Assembly (NCBI RefSeq): GCF_029227915.1
Contig: NC_079887.1
Span: forward strand, 11,408,001 to 11,472,000
Direction: 5' to 3'
Source of the DNA: Hydractinia symbiolongicarpus
Lineage: Eukaryota; Cnidaria; Hydrozoa; Anthoathecata; Hydractiniidae
Length of the DNA: 64,000 nucleotides
Below are positions 11,952 to 20,235 of the stretch, piece by piece. The translations under genes and the position numbers were made by a program. Each line of letters opens with the position of its first letter. Positions within the stretch are counted from its first letter, which is position 1. The notes below the pieces were generated by a model. That model was given only the letters and a program-made list of their open reading frames with translations, had not been told where the DNA came from and made no database searches.

Positions 11952-12535
11952 TTAAAGGGAAACTAAGGTCAAAATTTTTTTTTTCATAAAAACGTTTATT
12001 ATACTATTTAAAAAAGATACCTTAAATTTTTTTTCAAAAAAAATGTATTTTTATGAGGATTTTAGAGTAAAAAGGTTATTATTTACATCTCCGTTAAAGT
12101 ACATAAAAAAACTCTACGATGGAGAGCAATGACGTATGATCCGCGAGTGATTTAGTGAAACCATACTATAAGGTTCGCCTGATTTGATGTATGAAGACAT
12201 AAAAGATGAATTTTACTTCTTAAAACTATAATTGTACATTTTGTCTTTACTACTCAAAATGCCAAGTTGCCTGGCATATGGATGTTCGCAAACCACTGGG
12301 AGAGTAACTGCTAAAAAAAGTTTTTTCATGATCCCAAAGCCAGTGAATACAACTGAGAAACTTCGCGCAGCACAATGGTTGCATAATATTGGTACTGGAT
12401 TGAATGTAGAAACATTTCCATTTGGGAAAAATAAAGTTGTATGTGAAGACCACTTCCATCCTGACTGCATAAAAGATGATTTAAAAGGACGTCTAACGGG
12501 GATACCATCGAAAAGGAAAGAGCTACTTTGTGGAG

Positions 12536-12813
12536 TGTTGAAATGTAAACTTTATATATTTGCAGAGTTGCTTCGACTGCTCCAATAACTTTATGACTCT
12601 ATGACTCTAAAATTTACAAGACGTTCTCCTATTTATATATTAAAGATAAGATACTTTAGAATGTTCTAGTATATTCCAGATGTTCTATATTTACTATTAG
12701 TAGTTTCTAGTATAGTTATCTTATTTCTGGAATATTCTCCAATGTCCCTTATATTTCTAGATAGTACACAAGGTTCTAGAATGTTCTTGCGGCAAGAGTG
12801 CCTATTTTCAACA
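12536..12813 (-). repeat. Copia LTR (3' LTR for the minus-strand element)
   Basis: 278 bp, identical to the copy at 16866-17143 and oriented with the minus-strand element. It begins and ends with the short inverted repeat TGTTG/CAACA. Confidence 0.95.
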
Positions 12814-12824
12814 CTCCTCCTCAC
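12814..12824 (-). other. Copia polypurine tract
   Basis: On the minus strand GTGAGGAGGAG lies directly before the 3' LTR. The gag-pol stop codon (TGA, 12821-12823) sits inside it. Such tracts prime plus-strand DNA synthesis. Confidence 0.75.
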
Positions 12825-15800
12825 TCGCAGTCCGTAAGGTTCTTCAATCCGATCATCGTTCGCAACTTATCAAACTGTACTCGTCCGATTCCTTTCGTCA
12901 TTATATCTGCGATCATATCTCCACTTTGACAGTACTTCAATTGGATTTGGTTTGATTTAACTTGCTCTCTTACGTAATGATATTTCATATCGATGTGTTT
13001 GGCTCGTCCGTGAAATTGAGGATTCTTTGTCATTGCGATGGCTGATTGATTATCTTCATTGATGATTGTTGCGTTTGGCTGCTTTTCTCCCATGTCTGCT
13101 AAAAGTCGTCGTAGCCAAATCGATTCCTGTGAGGCTTTTGATAATGCAATATATTCGGCTTCTGCTGTTGACAAAGCTACACATGTTTGTTTCTTGCTGT
13201 TCCAGCTGATTGCTGCTCCGCTCATCATGAATACGTATCCAGAAGTTGATTTACGATCATTCAAATCTCCAGCCCAATCTGCGTCAGAAAATCCTTCTAT
13301 TGTTGAATTCTTTTCGTACAAAAGACCATAATCAATTGTTCCATTGAGATACCTCATGATCCTCTTAACGGCAATCCAGTGTTGTTGTGACGGTTTTGAT
13401 GAAAATCTGGCAACATTGCTCACAGCATAAGCGATATCTGGTCGTGTTCTCGTAGAAAGGTAAAGTAACTGTCCAACTACTGATTGATACATCTCTGGAT
13501 CAACGAGTTTATCTGTTTCATTTGATTTGATGAGTTTGCTTCCAATCTCTACAGGTGTTGCCACAGGTTTGGAATTCTCCATTGAAAACTTCTTGAGTAG
13601 ATTTCTTGTGTAACTTGGTTGTCCAATCCAAATTCTTCCTGCACTAAAATATTCTATCTTGACTCCTAGAAAATGGTTCATCTTCCCCATGTCTCTGATG
13701 TCGAATCTATCTCCAATCATCTTGATAAATTCATCAATACGTTTTTGATTGTTTCCGGCCAGTATGATATCATCAACATATACAGCGATTATGAATGTTT
13801 CTTCATCTGTTTCAAGCGTGTATATACAAGGATCGTTGTTTGATTGTTTGAAGCCCATACTCTTTAGATGTTTGTCAAGTGCTTCGTTCCAACATCTAGA
13901 TGATTGCTTCAATCCATAGATACTTTTCTTGAGTTTACAAACCAAGTGTTCCTTTCCTAGAATTTCAAATCCCTCTGGTTGTTTCATATATATGGTTTCG
14001 TTAAGTTCACCGTTCAAAAATGCAGTTCCAACGTCGAGTTGATGCAGGAGAAGCTCTTTCTTGACTGCCAATCCAATCAACGTTCGTATTGATTCGAATC
14101 TAACTACCGGAGAAGTTGTTTCGTCATAATCTTCTCCATATCTTTGATTGTATCCTTGTGCAACCAATCTTGCTTTGTATCGTTCCACATTCCCATCAGA
14201 GTCTTGTTTCTTTTTGTATACCCATTTGCTGCCAACAACTTTTCTGTTTGGAGGTAATTCAGTCAACTCCCATACTTCGTTTTTGTGTAGAGAATCCAAT
14301 TCGGCTTCCATTGCTTGCATCCACTTGTCTGCATCATGTCCTTTGATTGCTTTAGAAAATGTATTTGGATCTTCTTCTTGAGTGATGTATACCCATTCTC
14401 CGTAACGATCAGGAGGCCGTCGTTCTCTTACTTGTCGCTCTTGCTCCTCCTGTATTTGATTATCTGTGTTTTCTTTACGAGGTTGTAATTCGATCTCTAC
14501 TTTTGGTTCGTCTATGTCACGGTCGTCTTTCAATTCACCACAGATTTCATTGAATGTCACATTTCGGCTGTAAAAGACTCTCTTCTTGTCGTTGTCATAT
14601 AGACGATATCCCTTGATTCCATCACCGTATCCAAGAAATACACTCTTCTTGGTTTTTGAATCAAGTTTCTTTCTTTCATCTTTTGGTACGTGAGCATACG
14701 CATCACATCCGAAAATTCGTAGATTTTCGACATTTGGTTTCTTTCCAGTTAATACTTCAAAGGGTGTCTTCCCTTTAACTGCTGTCGTTGGACATCGGTT
14801 ACGAAGGTACGTTGCTGTAGCCAAGGCTTCGGCCCAAAATCGTTTTGGTAACTTTGAATCTGCTAACATTGATCTTACAGATTCCATGAGTGTTCTGTTC
14901 ATCCTCTCTGCAACTCCATTTTGTTGCGGTGTTTTCGGAATTGTCAACTCATGATGAATACCTTCTTTCTTCAAATAGTCTTCGAACTCTTTGGATGTAT
15001 ATTCTCCACCATTGTCAGTTCTAAACGTTTTTATCTGAATTCCAGTCGATTTTTCCACAGTTGCTTTCCATTCTTTAAAATTCTCAAACACTTCACTTTT
15101 GTGTTTCATGACATATACCCATACGTATCTTGATTTATCGTCAATGAATGTAACAAAATATTCTGCACCACTAAGTGATTTTGTTTCTATCTTTCCACAA
15201 ACGTCGCTATGGATTATACCAAGGAGATTTTTCGATCGATCTCCTCCTGTCTTCGGAAACGGTATTTTGCTTTGTTTCCCATCAATGCACGGTTCACAAA
15301 ATGTCGGTTTCTTTGTTGCATCATAATCAAACCCTTTAACAAGTTTGTCCCTTGCCAATCGTTTAAGATTCTGCACACCGAGATGACCGTATCTTCTATG
15401 CCAAATTTCTTCCTTTGTTGTAGCGTTATTATCACATTTCATAACTGTGTGATTCTTCTTATTTCTCAATCCATTACAGTTGAGATGGTAAAGGTTGCCA
15501 TGCTTTGTTGCTGTACCAATGATTCCGTGTTTCGCATCCACGATGTCACATTTGAAATCTTCAAACTGAAACTTCTTTCCATTTGTTGCAGCTTTTGATA
15601 CACTAAGTAAATTGTACGAAAGTTGTGGTACAAATAAGACATCAGATAACTTGCATACAACGTTTCTGTTTTCTGAAATGTTCATTTCCAAGGTTACTGT
15701 TCCTTTTCCAATTGCTTGTACTGAATATCCATCACCGACAGTGATATCTTGTGGTATTTCAAGTGACGAAATTTCTTCGAACAATTCCTCTTCGTTACAC

Positions 15801-16693
15801 ATGTGACATGTTGCGCCTGAATCAACTATCCAGTTACTTTTTCCTTTGACTGCCAAAGTATTTTCAGCAACTAAACTGATGATTTCTTCGTCATCATCTT
15901 CTTCTTCTTCAGCCGTACACACATTTTGCGGCTTCATTCGATTTTTACCGTACGTCGAAGGAGTCTGTCTCTCGAACTTCTTCGTTAATTCTTTGCAATA
16001 TCGTTTCACATGACCAATCTTTCCACAGTGATAACATCTGGGTCCCTTTCTTGGCTTTCCATGATTCGATGTCATTGCTTTGACATTCGTTTCCAAAGTG
16101 TCCTTATCTTTCCGCTTGCTTTCCTCGTGTAACAATCGTTCAGTTACGACTTCAAGCTTCGGTACTTCAGCACTAGCCTCCAGAGCTGTAACTAGCATAT
16201 CATACGAGTCTGGTAAGCTTGCTAACAAATGAATAACTTTACTTTCATCATCCAACGGGTCTCCAATAATTGCAAGTTCATCGAAAATTTCTGTCAAAGC
16301 TTTAACGTGCTTTTGAACAGATTGCTTATCTTTCAACTTCAAGTCATACAACTTCCTGCGTAGTGTCAATTTATTACTCCATGTCTTCTTTTGGAACTGG
16401 TCTGCCAACTTCTTCCAAACCTCAGTAGGATCTTCTGGATCTGGTCCAAGCAGGTATAACAGCGTTGGTTCCACCGACAAAACAATCGTTGCTAACGCAC
16501 GATCTCTACGCAAATTAAATTTCGGAATTTCTCTCTCTTCAGTTGGAGCATTTTCTCTTCCATCAACAATTCCCCAAAGTCCATCTTTGATTAATGCCAT
16601 TCTACACTGTACCTTCCAAGTAGCATAGTTTGCTCCATTCAATGGTTTTATCAATACTTTGGTGCTTTCCATCGCCATTTGTTCCCTATTCAA
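12821..16693 (-). CDS. Copia gag-pol polyprotein
   Basis: A single 1,290-residue frame. Gag is followed by a CCHC zinc knuckle (CYHCGKIGHVKRYC, about residues 218-231). The protease has DSGATCHM (about 289). The integrase has the HRRYGHLG...CEPC zinc region (about 430) and a D-D-E core with HSDVCG (about 496), RTDNGGEYTS (about 561) and NGVAERMNRTL (about 596). Reverse transcriptase shows QLDVGTAFLNGELNE and the YVDD active site (about 973). RNase H shows FSDADWAGD and NEDNQSAI with KHIDMKYHYVRE near the C-terminus. The order protease-integrase-RT-RNase H defines Copia. Length is near the usual 1,300-1,400. Gag and pol are in one frame with no shift. No inactivating change was seen. Confidence 0.97.
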   Translation of the reverse strand: MNREQMAMESTKVLIKPLNGANYATWKVQCRMALIKDGLWGIVDGRENAPTEEREIPKFNLRRDRALATIVLSVEPTLLYLLGPDPEDPTEVWKKLADQFQKKTWSNKLTLRRKLYDLKLKDKQSVQKHVKALTEIFDELAIIGDPLDDESKVIHLLASLPDSYDMLVTALEASAEVPKLEVVTERLLHEESKRKDKDTLETNVKAMTSNHGKPRKGPRCYHCGKIGHVKRYCKELTKKFERQTPSTYGKNRMKPQNVCTAEEEEDDDEEIISLVAENTLAVKGKSNWIVDSGATCHMCNEEELFEEISSLEIPQDITVGDGYSVQAIGKGTVTLEMNISENRNVVCKLSDVLFVPQLSYNLLSVSKAATNGKKFQFEDFKCDIVDAKHGIIGTATKHGNLYHLNCNGLRNKKNHTVMKCDNNATTKEEIWHRRYGHLGVQNLKRLARDKLVKGFDYDATKKPTFCEPCIDGKQSKIPFPKTGGDRSKNLLGIIHSDVCGKIETKSLSGAEYFVTFIDDKSRYVWVYVMKHKSEVFENFKEWKATVEKSTGIQIKTFRTDNGGEYTSKEFEDYLKKEGIHHELTIPKTPQQNGVAERMNRTLMESVRSMLADSKLPKRFWAEALATATYLRNRCPTTAVKGKTPFEVLTGKKPNVENLRIFGCDAYAHVPKDERKKLDSKTKKSVFLGYGDGIKGYRLYDNDKKRVFYSRNVTFNEICGELKDDRDIDEPKVEIELQPRKENTDNQIQEEQERQVRERRPPDRYGEWVYITQEEDPNTFSKAIKGHDADKWMQAMEAELDSLHKNEVWELTELPPNRKVVGSKWVYKKKQDSDGNVERYKARLVAQGYNQRYGEDYDETTSPVVRFESIRTLIGLAVKKELLLHQLDVGTAFLNGELNETIYMKQPEGFEILGKEHLVCKLKKSIYGLKQSSRCWNEALDKHLKSMGFKQSNNDPCIYTLETDEETFIIAVYVDDIILAGNNQKRIDEFIKMIGDRFDIRDMGKMNHFLGVKIEYFSAGRIWIGQPSYTRNLLKKFSMENSKPVATPVEIGSKLIKSNETDKLVDPEMYQSVVGQLLYLSTRTRPDIAYAVSNVARFSSKPSQQHWIAVKRIMRYLNGTIDYGLLYEKNSTIEGFSDADWAGDLNDRKSTSGYVFMMSGAAISWNSKKQTCVALSTAEAEYIALSKASQESIWLRRLLADMGEKQPNATIINEDNQSAIAMTKNPQFHGRAKHIDMKYHYVREQVKSNQIQLKYCQSGDMIADIMTKGIGRVQFDKLRTMIGLKNLTDCE

Positions 16694-16851
16694 CTAATCC
16701 GGATAAACCGTTTCAGGTTTCCACAATACGATTTTTCGTGCGAACTTTACACCAATCCAAACCAAAATCAAAACAAACTCGTCGGACACACAAGATGGCT
16801 TCTTCTTCTTGAATATTATTTCTGTAAATATTCAATCTTCTTGGGCATAGA

Positions 16852-16865
16852 CTGGGCCCATAACC
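16852..16865 (-). other. Copia primer-binding site matching the anticodon arm of initiator tRNA-Met
   Basis: Directly inside the 5' LTR, the minus strand reads GGTTATGGGCCCAG. This is complementary to CTGGGCCCATAACC, the anticodon stem-loop of eukaryotic initiator tRNA-Met. Priming from an internally cleaved half of this tRNA is known for Drosophila copia and relatives. Confidence 0.85.
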
Positions 16866-17143
16866 TGTTGAAATGTAAACTTTATATATTTGCAGAGTTG
16901 CTTCGACTGCTCCAATAACTTTATGACTCTATGACTCTAAAATTTACAAGACGTTCTCCTATTTATATATTAAAGATAAGATACTTTAGAATGTTCTAGT
17001 ATATTCCAGATGTTCTATATTTACTATTAGTAGTTTCTAGTATAGTTATCTTATTTCTGGAATATTCTCCAATGTCCCTTATATTTCTAGATAGTACACA
17101 AGGTTCTAGAATGTTCTTGCGGCAAGAGTGCCTATTTTCAACA
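16866..17143 (-). repeat. Copia LTR (5' LTR for the minus-strand element)
   Basis: 278 bp, identical to 12536-12813. As the 5' LTR it should contain the element's promoter on the minus strand. Confidence 0.95.
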
Positions 17144-17774
17144 TGGAGCAGTTCCAACTATTTTTAAACACAAAACTTACGAATTTATTAACATGGATGG
17201 CACTACCGTATTAAAACGTGATTCATCTTTAAAAAGAAAAATGCAGGAAGAATGCCTACATGTGAGTTACAAAAATCATGTTTTTTAATTTCAACCTTTT
17301 CTGGTACAACTCTTTTAGCGAACATATTTAATTAGATAGCCTGGTTTCTATATTGTAATTAAGATATAAATGTGTTTCGTAATTTTTTTTAAGTAGTGAA
17401 AATAAGTGGAAATTTTATAAAAATTTCCATGAAAAATTCTTAATAAAATTTGGAAAAACGCACGAATGGTATTACTTTTTATTATCATATGTTATTTTTG
17501 TTATCAATGTTAATGAAAACCAGGTTAAGTTTTCATGCGCACCTGGCTGGACTTCGAAGAAAAATATAAGGGTTGATCTACACTTCATTTTTTTATTCTA
17601 GACCATAAAGAAGTTACTTAGTGAAAACAAAGAAACCACTCTCACAGACATTACCGACATCATCATGCGTCACGGAAAATTCAAGTACAAACCAACTTGG
17701 GCTAACAATTGATCTTTGTTCTAATGAAAATGAGGTAAGAATATAAATCCTGGAAACAAGGTTGGTGACATTGA

Positions 17775-17981
17775 AAGGCTGTTATCACTAAGGAGAGAAG
17801 TGGTTGCGGCGCTTTGGGCGAGAAGAGATGGCGATATTTATCAAGTAAACTTTCAAAGGAGTGGATTGCGAAGCCAGTCATGGAAGCAAAATCTCATGAT
17901 TTTATTGAAAAGTTGCTTATGGAGGTAGTGCAACGAAAACTAGATGGCCAAAACATCTACAAGAAAGTAAGGCAGGTTTGA
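17775..17981 (+). CDS. Unidentified coding piece inside the TTAA transposon
   Basis: An open stretch of 68 codons on the + strand includes LSKEWIAKPVMEAKSHDFIE and KLLMEVVQRKLDGQN. Composition and helical pattern look protein-coding. A GTAAGG donor follows YKK at 17967. No start codon fits, so it is probably an internal exon or a fragment. It could be a C-terminal part of the THAP protein reached by splicing past the TGA at 17710, or a remnant of a transposase. I do not recognise the family. Confidence 0.4.
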   Translation, partial: KAVITKERSGCGALGEKRWRYLSSKLSKEWIAKPVMEAKSHDFIEKLLMEVVQRKLDGQNIYKKVRQV

Positions 17982-18088
17982 CACTCCAAGGAATATTGCG
18001 TATACAGATCGTCCAGAAAAATTGAGTATACTTGAAAAAAATAAAAAAGTAAAACAATTTTCTAAGTGGATTTGATTTGTTTGTTATA

Positions 18089-18184
18089 CACTTTTTTTTA
18101 TAAGAACAAGGAAATTTGGCTTCAGCCTGAAGTGTTCCTATTTTTTTCACTCGTTCAGCCTCATTGTTCTTATAAAAAAAAGTG
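18089..18184. mobile_element. 96-bp MITE with CACTTTTTTTTATAAGAACAA inverted ends, TA flanks
   Basis: Arms of about 22 bases are nearly perfect inversions (CACTTTTTTTTATAAGAAC / GTTCTTATAAAAAAAAGTG). The flanks are TA (18087-18088 and 18185-18186). The interior is non-coding. CACT ends and a TA target fit a mariner-type source. It lies 16 bases downstream of the P2X7-like stop, inside the larger transposon. A diverged relative is at 61614-61682. Confidence 0.75.
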
Positions 18185-18200
18185 TATACGTAAACTAAAA

Positions 18201-19038
18201 TTACAGATTTTGCAAATCTACAAAAGCTTTGAATCCTGTATATTTTCCATCTTTTTCTGGGAAACTTTCACGAATTTTTTTCACAACGCATGCCGGTATA
18301 ACAACTCTACATCCTTTTCCCAGTGTTTCATAGTAATGCACCCAAGCCGTATATTGTCTGTATGCTGAAAAGCGTAGTTGTCTAAAAAGAATATATGTTT
18401 TGTTGTTGTGGAACCTAGGCCTTACAAAATGTTGTATATATATTTTTAAATATTCTTTGACTCACATTCAGTAAACGAACTTTTATGTAGATAAAGAACG
18501 CATTTTTTTTTCGCATATGAAGTAATATTTTTTATTTGTTTTGAAAGGTAGAATAATAAGCTTACTTGTTTTGAAAAGATTTTATATCCTTGAAATTATT
18601 TTGATATCTGCGATGTCTAATGCTTGCTGTCTCTAATACGGTGCGATTTTAACAAAGAATATTAAAATCTTTATGCAAGGTAATACATGTATTCTCTTCC
18701 AGCTTTTCTCCCAGTAAAGTTGTAAACTCCAAACAACACTTGCATTCTTCAACAGTCATTAACTCGTGTATATCACATTTTTTACACTTACACCAATGTA
18801 AGTTTTCTAACCTGCTTGAGTCTAAATCCTCATCTTCGGCGTCGTCTGAAATATCATTCGCAGTTTTTGATGAACAAATGTTTTTCAACTGACTTTCAGT
18901 ATATTCAGGTTCGTTATCATAACACCCTTTGCAAATACTTTCATCTGTTTCAGAACTATATACTTCGCTATGTTCACTAGCACAACTACTTTCTTCGCTG
19001 CTATCCATGACTAAGTGATTTTGAGTCTCACGGCTCAT
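18201..19038 (-). pseudogene. P2X7-cytoplasmic-domain-like gene with one in-frame stop
   Basis: Exon 19038-18566 starts MSRETQNHLVMDSSEE and has an acidic Ser/Glu-rich N-terminus. The zinc-binding block HWCKCKKC...EECKCC resembles the Cys-rich ballast domain of P2X7. After FNILC comes TAA (18649-18651). The same frame then continues NRTVLETASIRHRRYQNNF and exits at a GTAAGC donor. Exon 18357-18201 adds QYTAWVHYYE...RVVIPACVVKKIRESFPE and GKYTGF. Human P2X7 has the same order (LCxLxxxVL..., YRCYATW, ILPSCC...RIRKEFP, GQYSGF). The stop sits where a Leu codon (TTA) is expected, so one base change explains it. No channel domain is present; stand-alone copies of this domain are common in cnidarians. 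If the stop is read literally, the product is 129 residues ending at the zinc block. Confidence 0.8.
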
Positions 19039-19241
19039 ACGTCATAATTCTGTATGGTTCACGAGGAACCGTGAATGGAGTACACGGTTAATTTCAGAAA
19101 ACCTTAGAACTTTAATGGGCTAAAACAGCCTAAATAATGAAAATTAAAAGTTTATTTTTTTTCAATAGTTTATTTAGATGTTATACAACGTTCTTAATTT
19201 TTTTTTAACAACATTTTTTTTTGACCTTAGTTTCCCTTTAA

Positions 19242-19914
19242 GAAGCCGTTCTAGTTCAAATTTGTTTGTGTTGGCAAAAAAGGCTGATACGTCATTTACC
19301 TGTGCCTTCACACGTTGGCAATACTTAAGATGCTTGCCACCTCACCAATCATTAAACCACATGCCTATCAGTCAGGGACAAGTGATTGCTCTCGCTCATG
19401 CAAAGACGCTCTCAGTACCAAGAAATATATGATAATAACTGAACCATTGCTTGCCCCAGCCCTTAGTTTCACAAAAAGCTAGACTAGGTATGTATCTTTC
19501 TTAGCCGATGTTTAACTTTTTCGGAATTTAATTTTATATGCATAAATATTGTTTGTATAAGTAGTCACAAAGCTAATTAATGACTCCTCTTAAGATTTTT
19601 TTTAATGCATTGGTTGAAAAATCCGACTGTAAACATTGCTGAAACTTGTATATACTACTTTTGTTCCTCATGTCAAAACAGCACCCACGCTTACGCAGTG
19701 TACAGGGCAAAGTAGTTTTGTTTTTTTATTTTCTTATATTTTTATTGTAATTTTGCGTGATTGTGCGGGTGCTTTTTTTATTAATAACCCTGTAACAATT
19801 GTTTTTTATGCAATTACAAAAGTGATTGAGATCGGATCTAACCCCAAATACTTCCGCCTATACCCTTCTATATACACACTGTTTTAAAAGATCCGATAAT
19901 GTTTTTGCAGGAAA
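19242..19914. other. Region between the transposon and SMIM8
   Basis: No gene recognised. The right part must contain SMIM8's upstream intron or leader: TTTTTGCAG at 19902-19910 is a good acceptor four bases before the SMIM8 start. A frame at 19178-19432 overlaps the transposon end and shows no known domain. Confidence 0.5.
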
Positions 19915-20190
19915 ATGAAATTATATTCTTGGCTACTTAATAGTTCAAAAAGCAGTTCAAACACAGATTCCGTACATAAAATACGTGCTACTGTTGCATC
20001 AAGGTTAATAAATCCTGAATTATATATCAAACCAAACAAGCATGTTGTTAACTTTGGCGTTGCAGCACTGGCTGGATGTGTAATGTATTTTGTTTATATG
20101 ATTTCCACAGCTGATCCAAAAAAATCAAAGAAGGAGAAAACGTTCTCTACTCATACTGGAAAAATTTCGTCACCCAATAAGTGGGATTGA
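19915..20190 (+). CDS. SMIM8: Small integral membrane protein 8 (SMIM8)
   Basis: 91 residues in one exon. RLINPELYIKPNKHVVNFGV matches the SMIM8 signature AVNPELFIKPNKPVMAFGL. A single membrane segment follows (about residues 47-67), then a charged tail ending KWD, the same C-terminus as vertebrate SMIM8. Function is poorly known. The ATG follows a strong acceptor (TTTTTGCAG|GAAA), so a spliced or trans-spliced leader is likely. The stop is only 33 bases before the USP30 start. Confidence 0.9.
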   Translation: MKLYSWLLNSSKSSSNTDSVHKIRATVASRLINPELYIKPNKHVVNFGVAALAGCVMYFVYMISTADPKKSKKEKTFSTHTGKISSPNKWD

Positions 20191-20235
20191 AATCATAAAA
20201 TATATATTATTATTTTTTTTAAAATGAGTATAACA
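20191..20235 (+). promoter_or_regulatory. SMIM8-USP30 intercistronic gap with candidate trans-splice acceptor
   Basis: Between the SMIM8 TGA (20188-20190) and the first USP30 ATG (20224) there are 33 bases, with a pyrimidine-rich run TTATTATTTTTTTT. The first AG after it is at 20227-20228, inside the first ATG AGT. If used as a trans-splice acceptor, translation would start at the next in-frame ATG (20236). There is no room for a normal promoter or poly(A) site. Confidence 0.5.

Larger units (their letters stand above)
12536..17143 (-). mobile_element. Complete Copia-type LTR retrotransposon
   Basis: A 4,608-bp element with two 278-bp LTRs (12536-12813 and 16866-17143) that I read as identical base for base. 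Ends are TGTTG...CAACA. The flanks carry a 5-bp duplication TGGAG (12531-12535 and 17144-17148). One long gag-pol frame lies on the minus strand with no stop. A primer-binding site and polypurine tract are in the right places. Identical LTRs, an intact frame and an intact target duplication mean a very recent insertion, possibly from a still active family. Confidence 0.97.
12259..17712 (+). pseudogene. THAP-domain protein gene interrupted by a Copia insertion
   Basis: The first exon starts at 12259 with MPSCLAYGCSQ, the C-x4-C of a THAP zinc finger. It continues with QWLHNIG (conserved W) and VCEDHF (C-x2-H). At 12535 the frame is cut by the Copia LTR. After the LTR and its 5-bp duplication, 17149-17261 resumes in the expected frame and completes the AVPTIF motif that closes THAP domains. 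A GTGAGT donor at 17262 and an acceptor before 17602 lead to a second exon ending MRHGKFKYKPTWANN (TGA 17710-17712). THAP domains bind DNA and occur in transposases and transcription factors. Only the Copia insertion disrupts the gene; I saw no other stop or frameshift. In this position it is most likely the DNA-binding protein of the surrounding transposon. Confidence 0.85.
11956..19237. mobile_element. DNA transposon with TTAA flanks, carrying THAP and P2X7-like genes; Kolobok-like
   Basis: The left end (from 11956) reads AGGGAAACTAAGGTCAAAA. The right end, inverted, reads AGGGAAACTAAGGTCAAAA as well. Both ends are flanked by TTAA (11952-11955 and 19238-19241). A subterminal inverted pair (ATGACGTATGA near 12129 and inverted near 19035) supports one unit. 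Without the nested Copia element (12536-17143 plus one 5-bp duplication) it would be about 2.7 kb. Cargo: a THAP-domain gene (+), an unidentified coding piece (+), and a P2X7-cytoplasmic-domain-like gene (-). TTAA target sites and THAP-type DNA-binding domains are features I associate with Kolobok-type transposons, but no DDE transposase core is visible, so it is non-autonomous or a derivative. piggyBac also uses TTAA but normally has different end bases. Confidence 0.7.

Noticed and set aside
13059-16918. Several plus-strand open frames across the Copia region
   Set aside because: They are antisense to the 1,290-residue gag-pol frame and have no motif of their own.
11952-19241. Assignment of the large element to piggyBac
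   Set aside because: TTAA target fits, but the ends begin AGGG rather than the CCC/CAC-type ends usual for piggyBac, and no piggyBac transposase text is present.
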